This document shows positions 1 to 7,880 of a stretch of DNA of 64,000 nucleotides, one piece after another (positions within the stretch are counted from its first letter, which is position 1; each line of letters starts with the position of its first letter). Source of the stretch: Hyphomicrobiales bacterium (GTDB lineage: Bacteria; Pseudomonadota; Alphaproteobacteria; Rhizobiales; Rhizobiaceae); contig UCJD01000060.1 in assembly GCA_900472605.1 (NCBI GenBank), positions 29,871 to 93,870 of the forward strand, given 5' to 3'. A model generated the notes under the pieces. It saw only the letters and a program-made list of their open reading frames with translations, had not been told where the DNA came from and did no database searches. Both the position numbers and the translations under genes were made by a program.

Positions 1-253
1 AGCTTAGAGACGTCGAGGAAAACAGGATCTCGCCGCTTAATGTCTTCACGTCGAAATGAAATCGGCTTTGCGCGTCACTCGTGATGACGAAGACATAACG
101 GTCGATTGATGCCTGTTCCGACGGCATCCGCTCAAACAGCATGTCGTGACCGGAGGAGAGATCGAATTCGGTCAAATCGGCATCCGCTATAAAATCCTCA
201 GCCTGCCGGTCGGACGAGAAGCGGGGCAGCGGCTTAAGACTTTTGCTGTTCAT
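1..253 (-). CDS. BrnA/CopG-type antitoxin, partial (C-terminus beyond window start)
   Basis: The ATG is at 253 and the frame stays open to base 1, giving at least 84 residues; the end lies outside the window. The N-terminus (MNSKSLKPLPRFSSD, then a DLTEFDL segment) resembles the toxin-binding start of CopG/BrnA antitoxins paired with BrnT. The gene starts inside the last 20 bases of the BrnT gene, the usual toxin-first, overlapping layout. After residue about 45 I do not see the expected ribbon-helix-helix. Instead the run RFHFDVKTLSGEILFSS looks like a YegP/DUF1508 strand. The antitoxin role is inferred mainly from position; the C-terminal domain is uncertain. Confidence 0.55.
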   Translation of the reverse strand, partial: MNSKSLKPLPRFSSDRQAEDFIADADLTEFDLSSGHDMLFERMPSEQASIDRYVFVITSDAQSRFHFDVKTLSGEILFSSTSLS

Positions 254-527
254 AGTGCCTCACTTCCTTTGCGTGCATATAGCGCGCACTGATGGGACGC
301 AGCAAAGTTACATCGTTTTTGACGCGTAGGCAAAAGACGATGAAGATGTAATGCCCTTGCTCATCCTTGCCGATGGCGCGCATCCTCTTCTCCAATCCCG
401 GGTCGAAGGGATCATCGAAGATGGTAACCGAGCGCCCGAATACGGATTCGATCGCTCGCATGGATAGGCCATGCCTGCCGCATTTCGGCCAGTTGCCATC
501 ATCCCAATCGAAACCGTGAAACCGCAT
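234..527 (-). CDS. brnT: BrnT family type II toxin (ribonuclease)
   Basis: This 97-residue protein has the BrnT pattern: an N-terminal FDWDDGNWPKCGRHGLS segment (BrnT proteins start with a WD-N-KH-type motif), a central FDDP, a RMRAIG strand and a C-terminal RPISARYMHAKEVRHYEQ. BrnT toxins are RelE-fold ribonucleases that inhibit translation and are neutralised by BrnA-like partners. A GAGAGAGG ribosome site precedes the ATG. The histidine usual in the N-terminal WD-xNxxKH motif is shifted (KCGRHG). The 3' end overlaps the downstream antitoxin gene by 20 bases, suggesting coupled translation and autoregulation by the complex. Confidence 0.85.
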   Translation of the reverse strand: MRFHGFDWDDGNWPKCGRHGLSMRAIESVFGRSVTIFDDPFDPGLEKRMRAIGKDEQGHYIFIVFCLRVKNDVTLLRPISARYMHAKEVRHYEQQKS

Positions 528-605
528 CGCCCTCTCTCGCTACGGTTCAACGCTATTGTAACGCCTTCGGAATCGCAATCCCTAGTAGAACAGACGCCTC
601 CGCTT

Positions 606-2408
606 TCACTTCACCGCGGCAAGCAGCTCCTCGGCACCCGCATCGAACTGCAGCCGGGCCAGCTTGGCGTAGATGCCGCCGTGGCGGACGAGGCTATGGT
701 GGGTGCCTTCCTCGACGACGCGGCCCTGATCGAGGACCAGGATGCGGTCGGCCTTGAGGACGGTTGCGAGGCGGTGGGCGATGATCAGCGTGGTGCGGCC
801 GTCCATCAGGCCATCAAGGGCGCGCTGCACCAGCGTTTCGCTTTCGGCATCCAGCGCCGAGGTGGCTTCGTCGAGAAGCAGGATCGGCGCGTTCTTGAGG
901 ATGGCGCGGGCGATCGCGATGCGCTGGCGCTGGCCGCCCGAGAGCATGATGCCGCGTTCGCCGACCGTGGTGTCGTAGCCCTGATCGAGGCGCGCGATGA
1001 ACTCGTCGGCCTGGGCGGCGATCGCGGCGGCGCGCACTTCCTCGCGCGTGGCGCTCGGGCGACCAAAGGCGATGTTGTCGTGGATCGAGGCGGCGAAGAT
1101 CGTCACGTCCTGCGGGACGATCGCCATGCGCTTTCGCAGGCCGTCGGTATCGGTCGCGCGGGCATCGACGCCATCGATCATGACGGATCCTTGCTGCGGA
1201 TCGTAGAAGCGCAGCAGCAGCGAGAAGATGGTGCTCTTGCCGGCGCCCGACGGGCCGACGATGGCGACGGTCTCGCCCGGCTTGACCGCGAAGCTCAGGC
1301 CGTGCAGCGCCGATGTGTCGGGACGCGAGGGGTACGCGAAGTGGACGTCTGCGAACTCGACGCGGCCGAGGCTCGGGTCTGGTAGGGCGGTCGGGTTGGC
1401 CGGGGTTACGATCGGCGAGACTTCGTCGAGCAGTTCGGTCAGGCGGTCGGCCGCACCTGCTGCCTGCGAGAGCTCGCCCCAGACTTCCGAGAGCGCGCCG
1501 AGCGAGCCGGCGGCGATGACGGAATAGAGCAGGAACTGGCCGAGCGTGCCGGCCGACAGCGTGCCCTCGAGCACATTGTGCGCGCCGACCCAAAGGACAG
1601 CGACGACGCTGCCGAAGATCAGCGTGATGGCGATGCCCGTCAGCAGCGAGCGCGAGCGGATGGCAGCGCGGGCGGCGGTAAAAGCGGCTTCAACGGCTGC
1701 TCCATAGCGGTTTGCCGCGGCCGTCTCGCCGCCGAAGGCCTGGACGGTGCGGGTGGCGGCGATGGTTTCATTGGCGAAAGCCGAGGCCTCCGCCAGCGTG
1801 TCCTGCGCGGCGCGCGAGCGCTTGCGCACCGAGCGGCCGAAGGCCACCAGCGGGAAGACGATGAGGGGGATCGCGGCGAGTACGAGGCTGGCGAGCTTCG
1901 GCGAGGTGACGACCATCATGACGATGGCGCCGAGACACAGGATCATGTTGCGCAGCGCGACCGAAGCGGTGGCGCCGACGGCGGACTTGATCTGCGTGGT
2001 ATCGGCCGTCAGCCGCGAGACGATCTCACCGGACTGGTTGACGTCGAAGAAGGAGGCGGAGAGGCGGGTGACATGCGCGAACACGTCGCGGCGGAGATCC
2101 GAGACGATGCGCTCGCCGAGCGTGATGACGAAGAAATAGCGAAGTGCGCTCGATATGGCGAGAACGACCGCCATGACCATGAGCATGACGAAGTAGCTGT
2201 TGATGAAGCGGCCGTCGGAGTGGCTGAAGCCGTGGTCGATCATGCGGCGCACGGCAAGCGGCAGCGCCAGCGAGGTGACGGCGGCGAGCGCCAGCGAGAA
2301 GAGGGCGCCGGTGACGAGACCGCGATAACGCATGACGTAAGGCGTCAGTCTGCCGAGAGGCTTCAGCGAGCGGGACTTTTTCTTCTCGGTCTGCATTGCG
2401 TCTGTCAA
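606..2408 (-). CDS. ABC exporter, fused transmembrane and ATPase domains (MsbA/LmrA type)
   Basis: This 600-residue half-transporter acts as a homodimer. Residues 25-320 form a type I exporter membrane domain with about six helices; residues 345-590 form the nucleotide-binding domain. Walker A GPSGAGKST lies at 385-393, the signature LSGGQ at 489-493, Walker B ILLLDEATSALD at 509-520 and the H-loop IIAHR near 543. Such proteins export lipids, peptides or drugs across the inner membrane; the substrate cannot be read from sequence. There is no neighbouring periplasmic binding protein, consistent with an exporter. It is a single gene, transcribed away from rpmE. The family is certain and the substrate unknown. 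Confidence 0.93.
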   Translation of the reverse strand: MTDAMQTEKKKSRSLKPLGRLTPYVMRYRGLVTGALFSLALAAVTSLALPLAVRRMIDHGFSHSDGRFINSYFVMLMVMAVVLAISSALRYFFVITLGERIVSDLRRDVFAHVTRLSASFFDVNQSGEIVSRLTADTTQIKSAVGATASVALRNMILCLGAIVMMVVTSPKLASLVLAAIPLIVFPLVAFGRSVRKRSRAAQDTLAEASAFANETIAATRTVQAFGGETAAANRYGAAVEAAFTAARAAIRSRSLLTGIAITLIFGSVVAVLWVGAHNVLEGTLSAGTLGQFLLYSVIAAGSLGALSEVWGELSQAAGAADRLTELLDEVSPIVTPANPTALPDPSLGRVEFADVHFAYPSRPDTSALHGLSFAVKPGETVAIVGPSGAGKSTIFSLLLRFYDPQQGSVMIDGVDARATDTDGLRKRMAIVPQDVTIFAASIHDNIAFGRPSATREEVRAAAIAAQADEFIARLDQGYDTTVGERGIMLSGGQRQRIAIARAILKNAPILLLDEATSALDAESETLVQRALDGLMDGRTTLIIAHRLATVLKADRILVLDQGRVVEEGTHHSLVRHGGIYAKLARLQFDAGAEELLAAVK

Positions 2409-2599
2409 TTCAATCTCCAGCAGCCTTCAACACCGTGCAACACGGCCGAGGGCTCTTGTTATCCTAATGGCCTTCATGTATAGGCACCGCATCCTAATGG
2501 GAAGCCGTAGCCAGTAGCGACTGCGGCTTCATTTATTCAATCGGTCCTCTTGTCGCAACGTGGTGCGTCAAATGGACGTGACATCGCAGGAAGATTGTT

Positions 2600-2821
2600 A
2601 TGAAGGCTGATATCCATCCCGATTACCACACCATCAAGGTAGTGATGACCGACGGTACCGAATACGAGACCCGCTCGACCTGGGGCGCTGAAGGTGCTGT
2701 CATGAACCTCGAAATCGATTCCAAGTCGCACCCGGCCTGGACGGGCGGCAACCAGCAGCTCATGGACCGCGGTGGCCGCGTTTCCAAGTTCAACAAGCGT
2801 TTCGGCGGCCTCGGCCTCTAA
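2600..2821 (+). CDS. rpmE: 50S ribosomal protein L31
   Basis: This 73-residue protein is typical L31: MKADIHPDYHTI at the start, a central STWGAEG, the SHPAWTGG run and a C-terminal RVSKFNKRFGG. L31 sits on the large subunit central protuberance and bridges to the small subunit. The four zinc-binding cysteines of classical L31 are absent, so this is the zinc-independent (C-minus) form usual in alphaproteobacteria. A GGAAGATTGTT region precedes the ATG. The gene is monocistronic, with a strong factor-independent terminator 26 bases after the stop. It is divergent from the ABC exporter gene, with 190 bases between them for promoters. Confidence 0.97.
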   Translation: MKADIHPDYHTIKVVMTDGTEYETRSTWGAEGAVMNLEIDSKSHPAWTGGNQQLMDRGGRVSKFNKRFGGLGL

Positions 2822-2847
2822 TCGCTGCTGTTGCACTGATTTCGAAG

Positions 2848-2872
2848 AGCCCTGCGAAAGCGGGGCTTTTTT
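2848..2872 (+). terminator. rpmE terminator
   Basis: A perfect 8-bp stem (AGCCCTGC / GCGGGGCT, one G-T pair) with a GAAA loop is followed by a T run. It lies 26 bases after the rpmE stop. Confidence 0.9.
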
Positions 2873-2905
2873 GCGTTTGGGCTATTGGCCGTGAAAAGCA
2901 GACAA

Positions 2906-2944
2906 CAAAAAACCGGCCGTGCAGGGAACACGGCCGGTTTTTTG
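2906..2944 (-). terminator. Bidirectional terminator between rpmE and rcdA
   Basis: A long GC-rich stem (ACCGGCCGTG / CACGGCCGGT) has A and T runs on both sides, so it can stop transcripts in either direction. It lies just downstream of the rcdA stop and serves the minus-strand gene. Confidence 0.9.
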
Positions 2945-2961
2945 TTTTACTTTGAGTTGGA

Positions 2962-3477
2962 TCAGTTGTTGCCGAATGCCGTCTGCAGCAGGCTGAGCTG
3001 GGCCTGAACGCTGTTCTGGTTGTCGGGAACGATCGGGGCCTCGTTCGGGCGATAGATTTCGCGATCGAGCAAGGCAACGCGGTTCTGCAGGCGCAGCGAG
3101 CGTTCGATCAGGTCGCGGAAGGCTTCCGGCAGGTCACCCCAGCCCGGCGCATTGCGATCGACATTGAAGCCGTCGAGGCGAACCTTGTTCTTTTCGGCCA
3201 GAACCTGATCGCGCGACATTTCGCCATTGTTGACGGCGCGCTGCAGGAGGAGCCAGGAGGCCATCTGCATCAGGCGGGTGGTGAGGCGCATGGACTCTGC
3301 TGCGTAGAGAACCGATGCCATGCGCGGAAGAACCTTCGATGCGGTGCGGCCATTGCCATCCAGATAGGCGGCGGTCTCTTCGACCAGCGACATGCCTTCC
3401 GAGTACAATGTCTTAAACTGCGACGATGCGGCAGCGCGTCCTGCAAAACTGATCGTGTTCAATCCAAGCTCTGACAT
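2962..3477 (-). CDS. rcdA: DUF1465 / RcdA family protease adaptor
   Basis: This 171-residue, mostly helical protein has the DUF1465 pattern (N-terminal ISFAGRAAASSQFKTLY, central MRLTTRLMQMASWLL, C-terminal LPEAFRDLIERSLRLQNRV then LDREIY). In Caulobacter this family is RcdA, the adaptor that with CpdR and PopA delivers the cell-cycle regulator CtrA to ClpXP at the cell pole. The C-terminus is a flexible, Asn-rich tail. The gene stands alone between two terminators. A perfect CtrA consensus site lies about 130 bases upstream, as would fit a feedback loop in which CtrA drives its own degradation factor. The family is clear; the CtrA role here is inferred. Confidence 0.85.
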   Translation of the reverse strand: MSELGLNTISFAGRAAASSQFKTLYSEGMSLVEETAAYLDGNGRTASKVLPRMASVLYAAESMRLTTRLMQMASWLLLQRAVNNGEMSRDQVLAEKNKVRLDGFNVDRNAPGWGDLPEAFRDLIERSLRLQNRVALLDREIYRPNEAPIVPDNQNSVQAQLSLLQTAFGNN

Positions 3478-3604
3478 TTAAAGGGTCCCTGTTGCACGCA
3501 TCTACTTATTGATCAGGTAACGCCGGTCGATGCTGAAAAGTTTCATCGGCCCGCTTTAATGACTTTAAAGATGGTAGCTTTAGCCCAATTGCGCAAGGCG
3601 TTTC

Positions 3605-3620
3605 TTAATAAAGGGTTAAC
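3605..3620 (-). promoter_or_regulatory. CtrA binding site upstream of rcdA
   Basis: TTAA, seven bases, then TTAAC: an exact match to the full CtrA consensus TTAA-N7-TTAAC. It lies 128-143 bases before the rcdA start with no other gene between. rcdA of Caulobacter is a known CtrA target; the assignment here is inference from the motif. Confidence 0.6.
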
Positions 3621-3656
3621 TTCCACAGTTTCGTGGATTTCGTCCCCAGCCAAGAC

Positions 3657-3685
3657 AAAAAAGGAGAGCCGCAAAAGCGGCTCTC
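3657..3685 (-). terminator. Factor-independent terminator, minus strand
   Basis: A 9-bp perfect stem (GAGAGCCGC / GCGGCTCTC) with a 4-base loop is followed on the minus strand by CTTTTTTG after the stem. It lies about 170 bases past the stop of the DUF1192 gene, so it ends either that transcript or a separate small RNA. Confidence 0.85.
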
Positions 3686-3791
3686 AAGGTAAAACAGGGA
3701 GAAAAATCAGACCAATTCACCGCATGGGAAACTGTCTGAGATCCAGAGCAAGTCCGGATGAAGACATCAATACATTAGAAAGCTTAACGCC
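3657..3791 (-). ncRNA. Candidate small RNA ending at a strong terminator
   Basis: The 380 bases between rcdA and the DUF1192 gene hold no convincing ORF. On the minus strand there is an FNR/FixK-like box centred near 3832, a CtrA-like site at 3784-3798 and a terminator at 3657-3685. An FNR site at -41.5 would place a start near 3791 and give an RNA of about 130 nt. The alternative is simply a long 3' UTR of the DUF1192 gene. This is prediction only. Confidence 0.3.
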
Positions 3792-3798
3792 TCATTAA
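3784..3798 (-). promoter_or_regulatory. CtrA-like site in the rcdA-DUF1192 gap
   Basis: TTAA, seven bases, TTAA, followed by G instead of the preferred C. It is the second correctly spaced TTAA pair in this 380-base gap. Confidence 0.4.
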
Positions 3799-3825
3799 GT
3801 GTGTACCGAATTAACACTTGCGCGC

Positions 3826-3839
3826 CTGATATAAATCAA
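3826..3839 (-). promoter_or_regulatory. FNR/FixK-type box
   Basis: On the minus strand this reads TTGATTTATATCAG, against the consensus TTGAT-N4-ATCAA, with one mismatch at the last base. FNR/FixK regulators of rhizobia act on such sites under low oxygen. It lies 19 bases past the DUF1192 stop, so it cannot be the promoter of that gene. Confidence 0.45.
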
Positions 3840-3857
3840 ATCCGGGGTTTTGCCCGA

Positions 3858-4046
3858 TCAGGATTTGAAGAGGTTTTCTGCAGCCAATCTTCCCGATGCC
3901 TTGCGCGCCGCTTCCTGCTCGATGCGTGAAATCTCGGCCTTCAGCATGTCGATACGCGCGTTCAGTTCGTCCACCGACATCATCGACAGATCCATGCCGA
4001 TCTCGTGATTCGCCTTCTTCCTAGGCCGGTCGTCATCAAGGCTCAT
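3858..4046 (-). CDS. DUF1192 family small protein
   Basis: This 62-residue protein has the DUF1192 pattern: a short basic N-terminus (RPRKK), a central SVDELNARIDMLKAEISRIEQEAARK that should form an amphipathic helix or coiled coil, and a short tail. The family is confined to alphaproteobacteria and has no established function. The gene lies 55 bases downstream of the MFS transporter gene on the same strand, so the two may be co-transcribed. Confidence 0.8.
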   Translation of the reverse strand: MSLDDDRPRKKANHEIGMDLSMMSVDELNARIDMLKAEISRIEQEAARKASGRLAAENLFKS

Positions 4047-4101
4047 GTTCAGTCCTCCGTCCTAACCTCGGCCGGAAGGTCCCGGCCTTCTCCGCTTCAA
4101 G

Positions 4102-5379
4102 TTATCGGGGCGCCGGCTCCATAGGCGGCTCGGGCGTCTTGTTCTGGCCGCGATCGGCCAGTGACATGCCCTCCGGCGTCATCGTCTGCGAGGTGGCCGT
4201 CGGGATGGTGGTAAAGGCGTCGCGGTCGCTTGCCGGAATGGCGGCGCGCGCGCGGCTGCGGATGATCGCATAAGCGGTGATCAGCACGTGGGCGAGCGCG
4301 GTTACCAGGAACAGCGCGTGCGGGCTTGCCATCGACATGACGGGGCCGCCGATCGTCGGGCCGATGATGGTGCCGATGCCGTAAAGCAGCAGCAGGCCGC
4401 CGGATACCTTCACGAAGTCTTCCGAGGAGGCGTAGTCGTTGGCGTGGGCGACGGCGATCGGATAGAGGGTGTTGGCGACCGCGCCATAGAGCACCACCAG
4501 CGTGATGATGAAGACCGGCGAGGAGGGGTGGAGGACGACCAACATCAGGCCGGCCAACGCGGCGATCGCCGACATGGCGGCCAGCACATAGCGGCGGTCG
4601 ATGCGGTCCGACAGGCGGCCGGCCGGAAGCTGCATGACGGCGCCGGCAAAGATGGTCGAGCTCATCATGATGGCGATCGAGGTGTCCGACAGGCCGGCGC
4701 CGGCGCCGAAGACGGCGCCCAGCGTGCCATAGGCGCCATTGGCTATGCCGACCAGGAGAATGCCGAGGCAGGAGACCGGCGAGTTGCGATAGAGCGCCTT
4801 GAGATCGAGCTTCACGGCCTTCAGCGGCTGTGGGGAGGCGGCGGTCGACAGAAGCGTCGGCAGCATGGCGATGCAATAGAAGATGCCGCAGATCATGAAG
4901 AGAATGGGTGTGCGGACATCTTCGAGCGGGATCATCATCTGGCCGGCGACGACGCCGATCAGGGTGATGGCGATGTAGAGCGAGAAGATCGCGCCGCGGC
5001 TTTCATTGGTCGCGCGTTCGTTTAGCCAGCTCTCGATGATCATCGAGGTGCCGGCCGTGGCAAAGCCGGTGACGGCGCGCAAAAGCACCCACCAGACCGG
5101 ATGAACGGCAATGCCGCTCACCAGCGCGATGATGGCGATGATCGAGATGAAGCCGGAGAAGGCGCGGACATGGCCGACGCGGCTGACCATCTTCGGCGCA
5201 ACGAGGCAACCGATGACGAAGCCGGCTGCCCATGAGGTGCCGAGCAGACCGAGCGTGGTGGTCGCATAACCTTCGAGATTGCCGCGGACGGGGAGGAGGA
5301 TGCCTTGCAGGCCATTGCCCATGAACAGAAACAGCGTGCCGAACAGAAGTGCAGCGACGGATAGAAGATTTCGTTTCAT
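4102..5379 (-). CDS. MFS transporter (YcaD-like)
   Basis: This 425-residue protein has about 12 membrane helices in two halves, with a central cytoplasmic loop near residue 200. It opens with MKRNLLSVAALLFG and carries the loop 2-3 motif (SRVGHVRAFSGF) and its counterpart GRLSDRIDRRY in the second half. It belongs to the YcaD-like branch of the major facilitator superfamily; the substrate is not readable. I take the ATG at 5379, preceded by GGGGGGCCA, rather than a TTG 15 bases further out. The C-terminal 50 residues are hydrophilic and unusual in length. It may form an operon with the DUF1192 gene. Confidence 0.88.
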   Translation of the reverse strand: MKRNLLSVAALLFGTLFLFMGNGLQGILLPVRGNLEGYATTTLGLLGTSWAAGFVIGCLVAPKMVSRVGHVRAFSGFISIIAIIALVSGIAVHPVWWVLLRAVTGFATAGTSMIIESWLNERATNESRGAIFSLYIAITLIGVVAGQMMIPLEDVRTPILFMICGIFYCIAMLPTLLSTAASPQPLKAVKLDLKALYRNSPVSCLGILLVGIANGAYGTLGAVFGAGAGLSDTSIAIMMSSTIFAGAVMQLPAGRLSDRIDRRYVLAAMSAIAALAGLMLVVLHPSSPVFIITLVVLYGAVANTLYPIAVAHANDYASSEDFVKVSGGLLLLYGIGTIIGPTIGGPVMSMASPHALFLVTALAHVLITAYAIIRSRARAAIPASDRDAFTTIPTATSQTMTPEGMSLADRGQNKTPEPPMEPAPR

Positions 5380-5554
5380 TGGCCCCCCATGCAACTCGGC
5401 CTACATGCACAAAGACATATGGCAGCGCACGGTACCGCCCAGTCTTTGAAATGTTGATTGTGTCCCCGAATGCCTTTACGGCATGTTTAGAGGCAGTCGT
5501 CGCGCGAAATAATGTCCGTCCTGTGACATCAAGAACATATGGAAAAATAAAGAC

Positions 5555-5719
5555 ATGACGAAGCTTGTCGCGCTTCTCCTGATGCTTGCGATGGTGGTTC
5601 ACCTGATCAAGCCGCTCGGTCTGCCGGGCCTCAGAAAGCGCGCGGATTTCTGGAAGATCGCGCTGTTTGCCTTCGCGATCTGGGCGGTGGCGCTGCTCGG
5701 GCGGGATTTGTTCGTGTGA
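5555..5719 (+). CDS. Small predicted membrane protein, 54 residues
   Basis: An open frame from ATG 5555 to TGA 5719 encodes MTKLVALLLMLAMVVHLIKP at the start, a short basic loop (LRKRADFW) and a second hydrophobic stretch (KIALFAFAIWAVALL) ending LGRDLFV. Two membrane helices joined by a positive loop are predicted. I recall similar hypothetical proteins in rhizobia but no function. It is divergent from the MFS gene, whose promoter would share the 175-base gap. Codon use (G/C-rich third positions) supports real coding. Confidence 0.65.
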   Translation: MTKLVALLLMLAMVVHLIKPLGLPGLRKRADFWKIALFAFAIWAVALLGRDLFV

Positions 5720-5803
5720 GGAGTGATGGAGCCGTGACTTGGCATGGCAGTTTGAGGACTATGTGCCATACACGGTCGAAGCAACCTGAACGTCTGCTAT
5801 CCC

Positions 5804-6718
5804 TCAAACCTCGATCTCACCCCGCATGACCTCGACACATTCGCCCGCGACCGTCACATCCGTCACCACGCCACCCGTCTTCACCACCTCGACCGAAATC
5901 ACGCTGCGGCGGCCCATTTCAACGCCCTGCTCGATCGTCAGCGTTATCAGCATGTCCGGCTCCGGCTCCAAAGAGACGAGATAGGCCGAGAGGGCGGCCG
6001 AGGCGCTGCCAGTGGCGGGGTCTTCGGTGACGTTGTCTAGCGGCGCGAACATGCGGGCGCGGATAGTCCACGGCGCCTCGGGCTTCCTCACATAGACGAA
6101 GAGGGAGAAATCGTGATGGCCTTCCGGGGTCTCTCCGGCTGCCTCCTCGAAATGAGCGCGGATGGGGCGGGCTGCGGCCAGGGCGTCGAGGTCGGTCAAT
6201 TCGGCGACGGCGAAGCCGAGGCCGACGGAGACGGTGAGCGGCGGGTGGATGCGGCGGCTGACCCTGGCTTCGTCGATGGCGATGCATCGGGCGATGGTGG
6301 CTTCGGTGAAGCTGCGTCCGGTGACGAGCGGTCCGGGCGCGCGGATCGCGGTGGATATGACGCGATCGCCTTCACGCTTGAGGCCGACGGTAACGAGGCC
6401 GGCTTTCTCCTCGAAGCGCATGATATCGCCGACCGGCTTTCCGAAGACCTCGCCCAGCGTGCCCAGCACATAGGCGGTGCCGACATTGGGATGGCCGGCG
6501 AACGGGACTTCGGCGGTGGGCGTGAAGATGCGGACGCGGGCGGTATTCTCAGGGTCTTCGGGCGGCAGCACGAAGGTGACTTCGGAATAGTTGAACTCGA
6601 CGGCGATCTTGTGCATCGCCTCGTCGGAGAGGCCGCGCGCGTCGGTCATGACAGCAAGCGGGTTTCCCTCAAAGCGGGTGGAGGTGAAGACATCGACGGT
6701 CGTGAAGGCGGTGCGCAT
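5804..6718 (-). CDS. PhzF family isomerase/epimerase-like protein
   Basis: This 304-residue protein has the diaminopimelate-epimerase fold of the PhzF family: an N-terminal TVDVFTSTRFEGNPLAV, a FNYSEVTFV strand carrying the catalytic glutamate, VPFAGHPNVGTA, and a C-terminal DPATGSASAAL. PhzF isomerises an intermediate in phenazine synthesis, but most homologues lie outside phenazine clusters and have unknown substrates. No phenazine genes are nearby. The start is the ATG at 6718 with GGAGATCCC just before it; longer frames upstream have no ribosome site. It lies in the same direction as the aldolase gene, 136 bases downstream of it. Confidence 0.9.
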   Translation of the reverse strand: MRTAFTTVDVFTSTRFEGNPLAVMTDARGLSDEAMHKIAVEFNYSEVTFVLPPEDPENTARVRIFTPTAEVPFAGHPNVGTAYVLGTLGEVFGKPVGDIMRFEEKAGLVTVGLKREGDRVISTAIRAPGPLVTGRSFTEATIARCIAIDEARVSRRIHPPLTVSVGLGFAVAELTDLDALAAARPIRAHFEEAAGETPEGHHDFSLFVYVRKPEAPWTIRARMFAPLDNVTEDPATGSASAALSAYLVSLEPEPDMLITLTIEQGVEMGRRSVISVEVVKTGGVVTDVTVAGECVEVMRGEIEV

Positions 6719-6854
6719 GGGATCTCCGGCAGGCTGCTGTGGACGCCATATTGGCGCGTGGCGGGGCCTGCCGGTAGAGGCAAATTTGTGCTGGTGACAA
6801 TTGCTGCCCCGACGCTTCCTCGGCAATGGGCAGAGGGTGACGTCGGGGTGAGGC

Positions 6855-7751
6855 TCACGCCTTGTTGACGCTGGCGGCGTAGATCTCATTGATCGTTTCG
6901 GCGAGGCTCGCGTCGAACTCAGCATCGCTCATCGAGACGCGCAGGTTTTCCGTCAGTGCGCGCGAGAAGCTGGCGATCATGCCATGGTTGTGGCTCAGCT
7001 TCTCGCAGGCGTCGGTGCGGCTATAGCCACCGGAAAGGGCGACGACCCGCACGACCTGCTTATGGGCGACCAGAGGCGCGTAGAAATCGGCGACCGTCGG
7101 GATCGTCAGCTTCAGCACCACCTTTTCGCTCGCCGGAAGCAGGTCGAGCTGCTTGGCGATCTCGTCGCGAAGAATGGCCTCGGCCTCCTGCTTCGTCGGG
7201 CTCTTGATGGACACTTCAGGCTCGACGATCGGAACGAGGCCGCTGCCGATGATCTGGCGTGCCACTTCGAACTGCTGCTTTACGACGGCTGCAATGCCTG
7301 TTCTGTCGGCGCTCGCGATCACCGAGCGCATCTTGGTGCCGAAAATTCCCTTGTCGCGGCCGCGCGCGAGGAGTGTCTCCAGCTCAGGCATTGGCTTCAT
7401 GATCTGGACGCCGTTTTCCTCGGCGGCAAGACCCTTGTCGATCTTGAGAAGCGGCACGACGCCGCGCTTTTCCCAGAGATAGGAAGGAACCGGCTGGCCA
7501 TCGACGTCGCCGTCCATGGTCCGCTCGAAGAGGATGGCTGCGATGATCTTTTCGCCGGTAAAGGCAGGCGCGCTCATGATGCGGACGCGCATGGCGTGCA
7601 TCAGGCGAAACATGTCCTCGTCACCCTGGTAATCGCTGTCGGCAATGCCGTAGAGGCGCAACGCTGCGGGTGTCGAACCACCGCTCTGGTCCAGCGCTGC
7701 AATGAATCCTGGCGCCGAGCTGATCTTGTTCAACATCTTCGCGTCCACCAT
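6855..7751 (-). CDS. fda: Fructose-bisphosphate aldolase, class I
   Basis: This 298-residue enzyme cleaves fructose 1,6-bisphosphate to dihydroxyacetone phosphate and glyceraldehyde 3-phosphate, and runs in reverse in gluconeogenesis. It is a Schiff-base (class I) aldolase of the bacterial type: SAPGFIAALDQSGGSTP near residue 15, LFERTMDG near 75, LLKIDKG near 100, KMRSVI near 138, IVEPEV near 175, KLTIPT near 213 and ALSGGYSR near 238. The conserved lysines of class I aldolase are present. The gene has its own upstream region with two overlapping operator-like dyads and is separated from pgk by the pgk terminator. Confidence 0.93.
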   Translation of the reverse strand: MVDAKMLNKISSAPGFIAALDQSGGSTPAALRLYGIADSDYQGDEDMFRLMHAMRVRIMSAPAFTGEKIIAAILFERTMDGDVDGQPVPSYLWEKRGVVPLLKIDKGLAAEENGVQIMKPMPELETLLARGRDKGIFGTKMRSVIASADRTGIAAVVKQQFEVARQIIGSGLVPIVEPEVSIKSPTKQEAEAILRDEIAKQLDLLPASEKVVLKLTIPTVADFYAPLVAHKQVVRVVALSGGYSRTDACEKLSHNHGMIASFSRALTENLRVSMSDAEFDASLAETINEIYAASVNKA

Positions 7752-7880
7752 ACTTCATTCCTTCTCTCGAACCGGCGCATCACGTCCGGATTTTGCTTTA
7801 TGTCAAAGCCGATCGGCACTCGAATCTGCGATATCAGAAGAAATTTAAAAGGAAAATCCTGGGGTAAGCTATTGAAACGA

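Noticed and set aside
3559..3798. 79-codon plus frame in the rcdA-DUF1192 gap
   Set aside because: Lys/Ser-rich, no ribosome site, runs through the terminator hairpin and over CtrA-like sites; judged non-coding.
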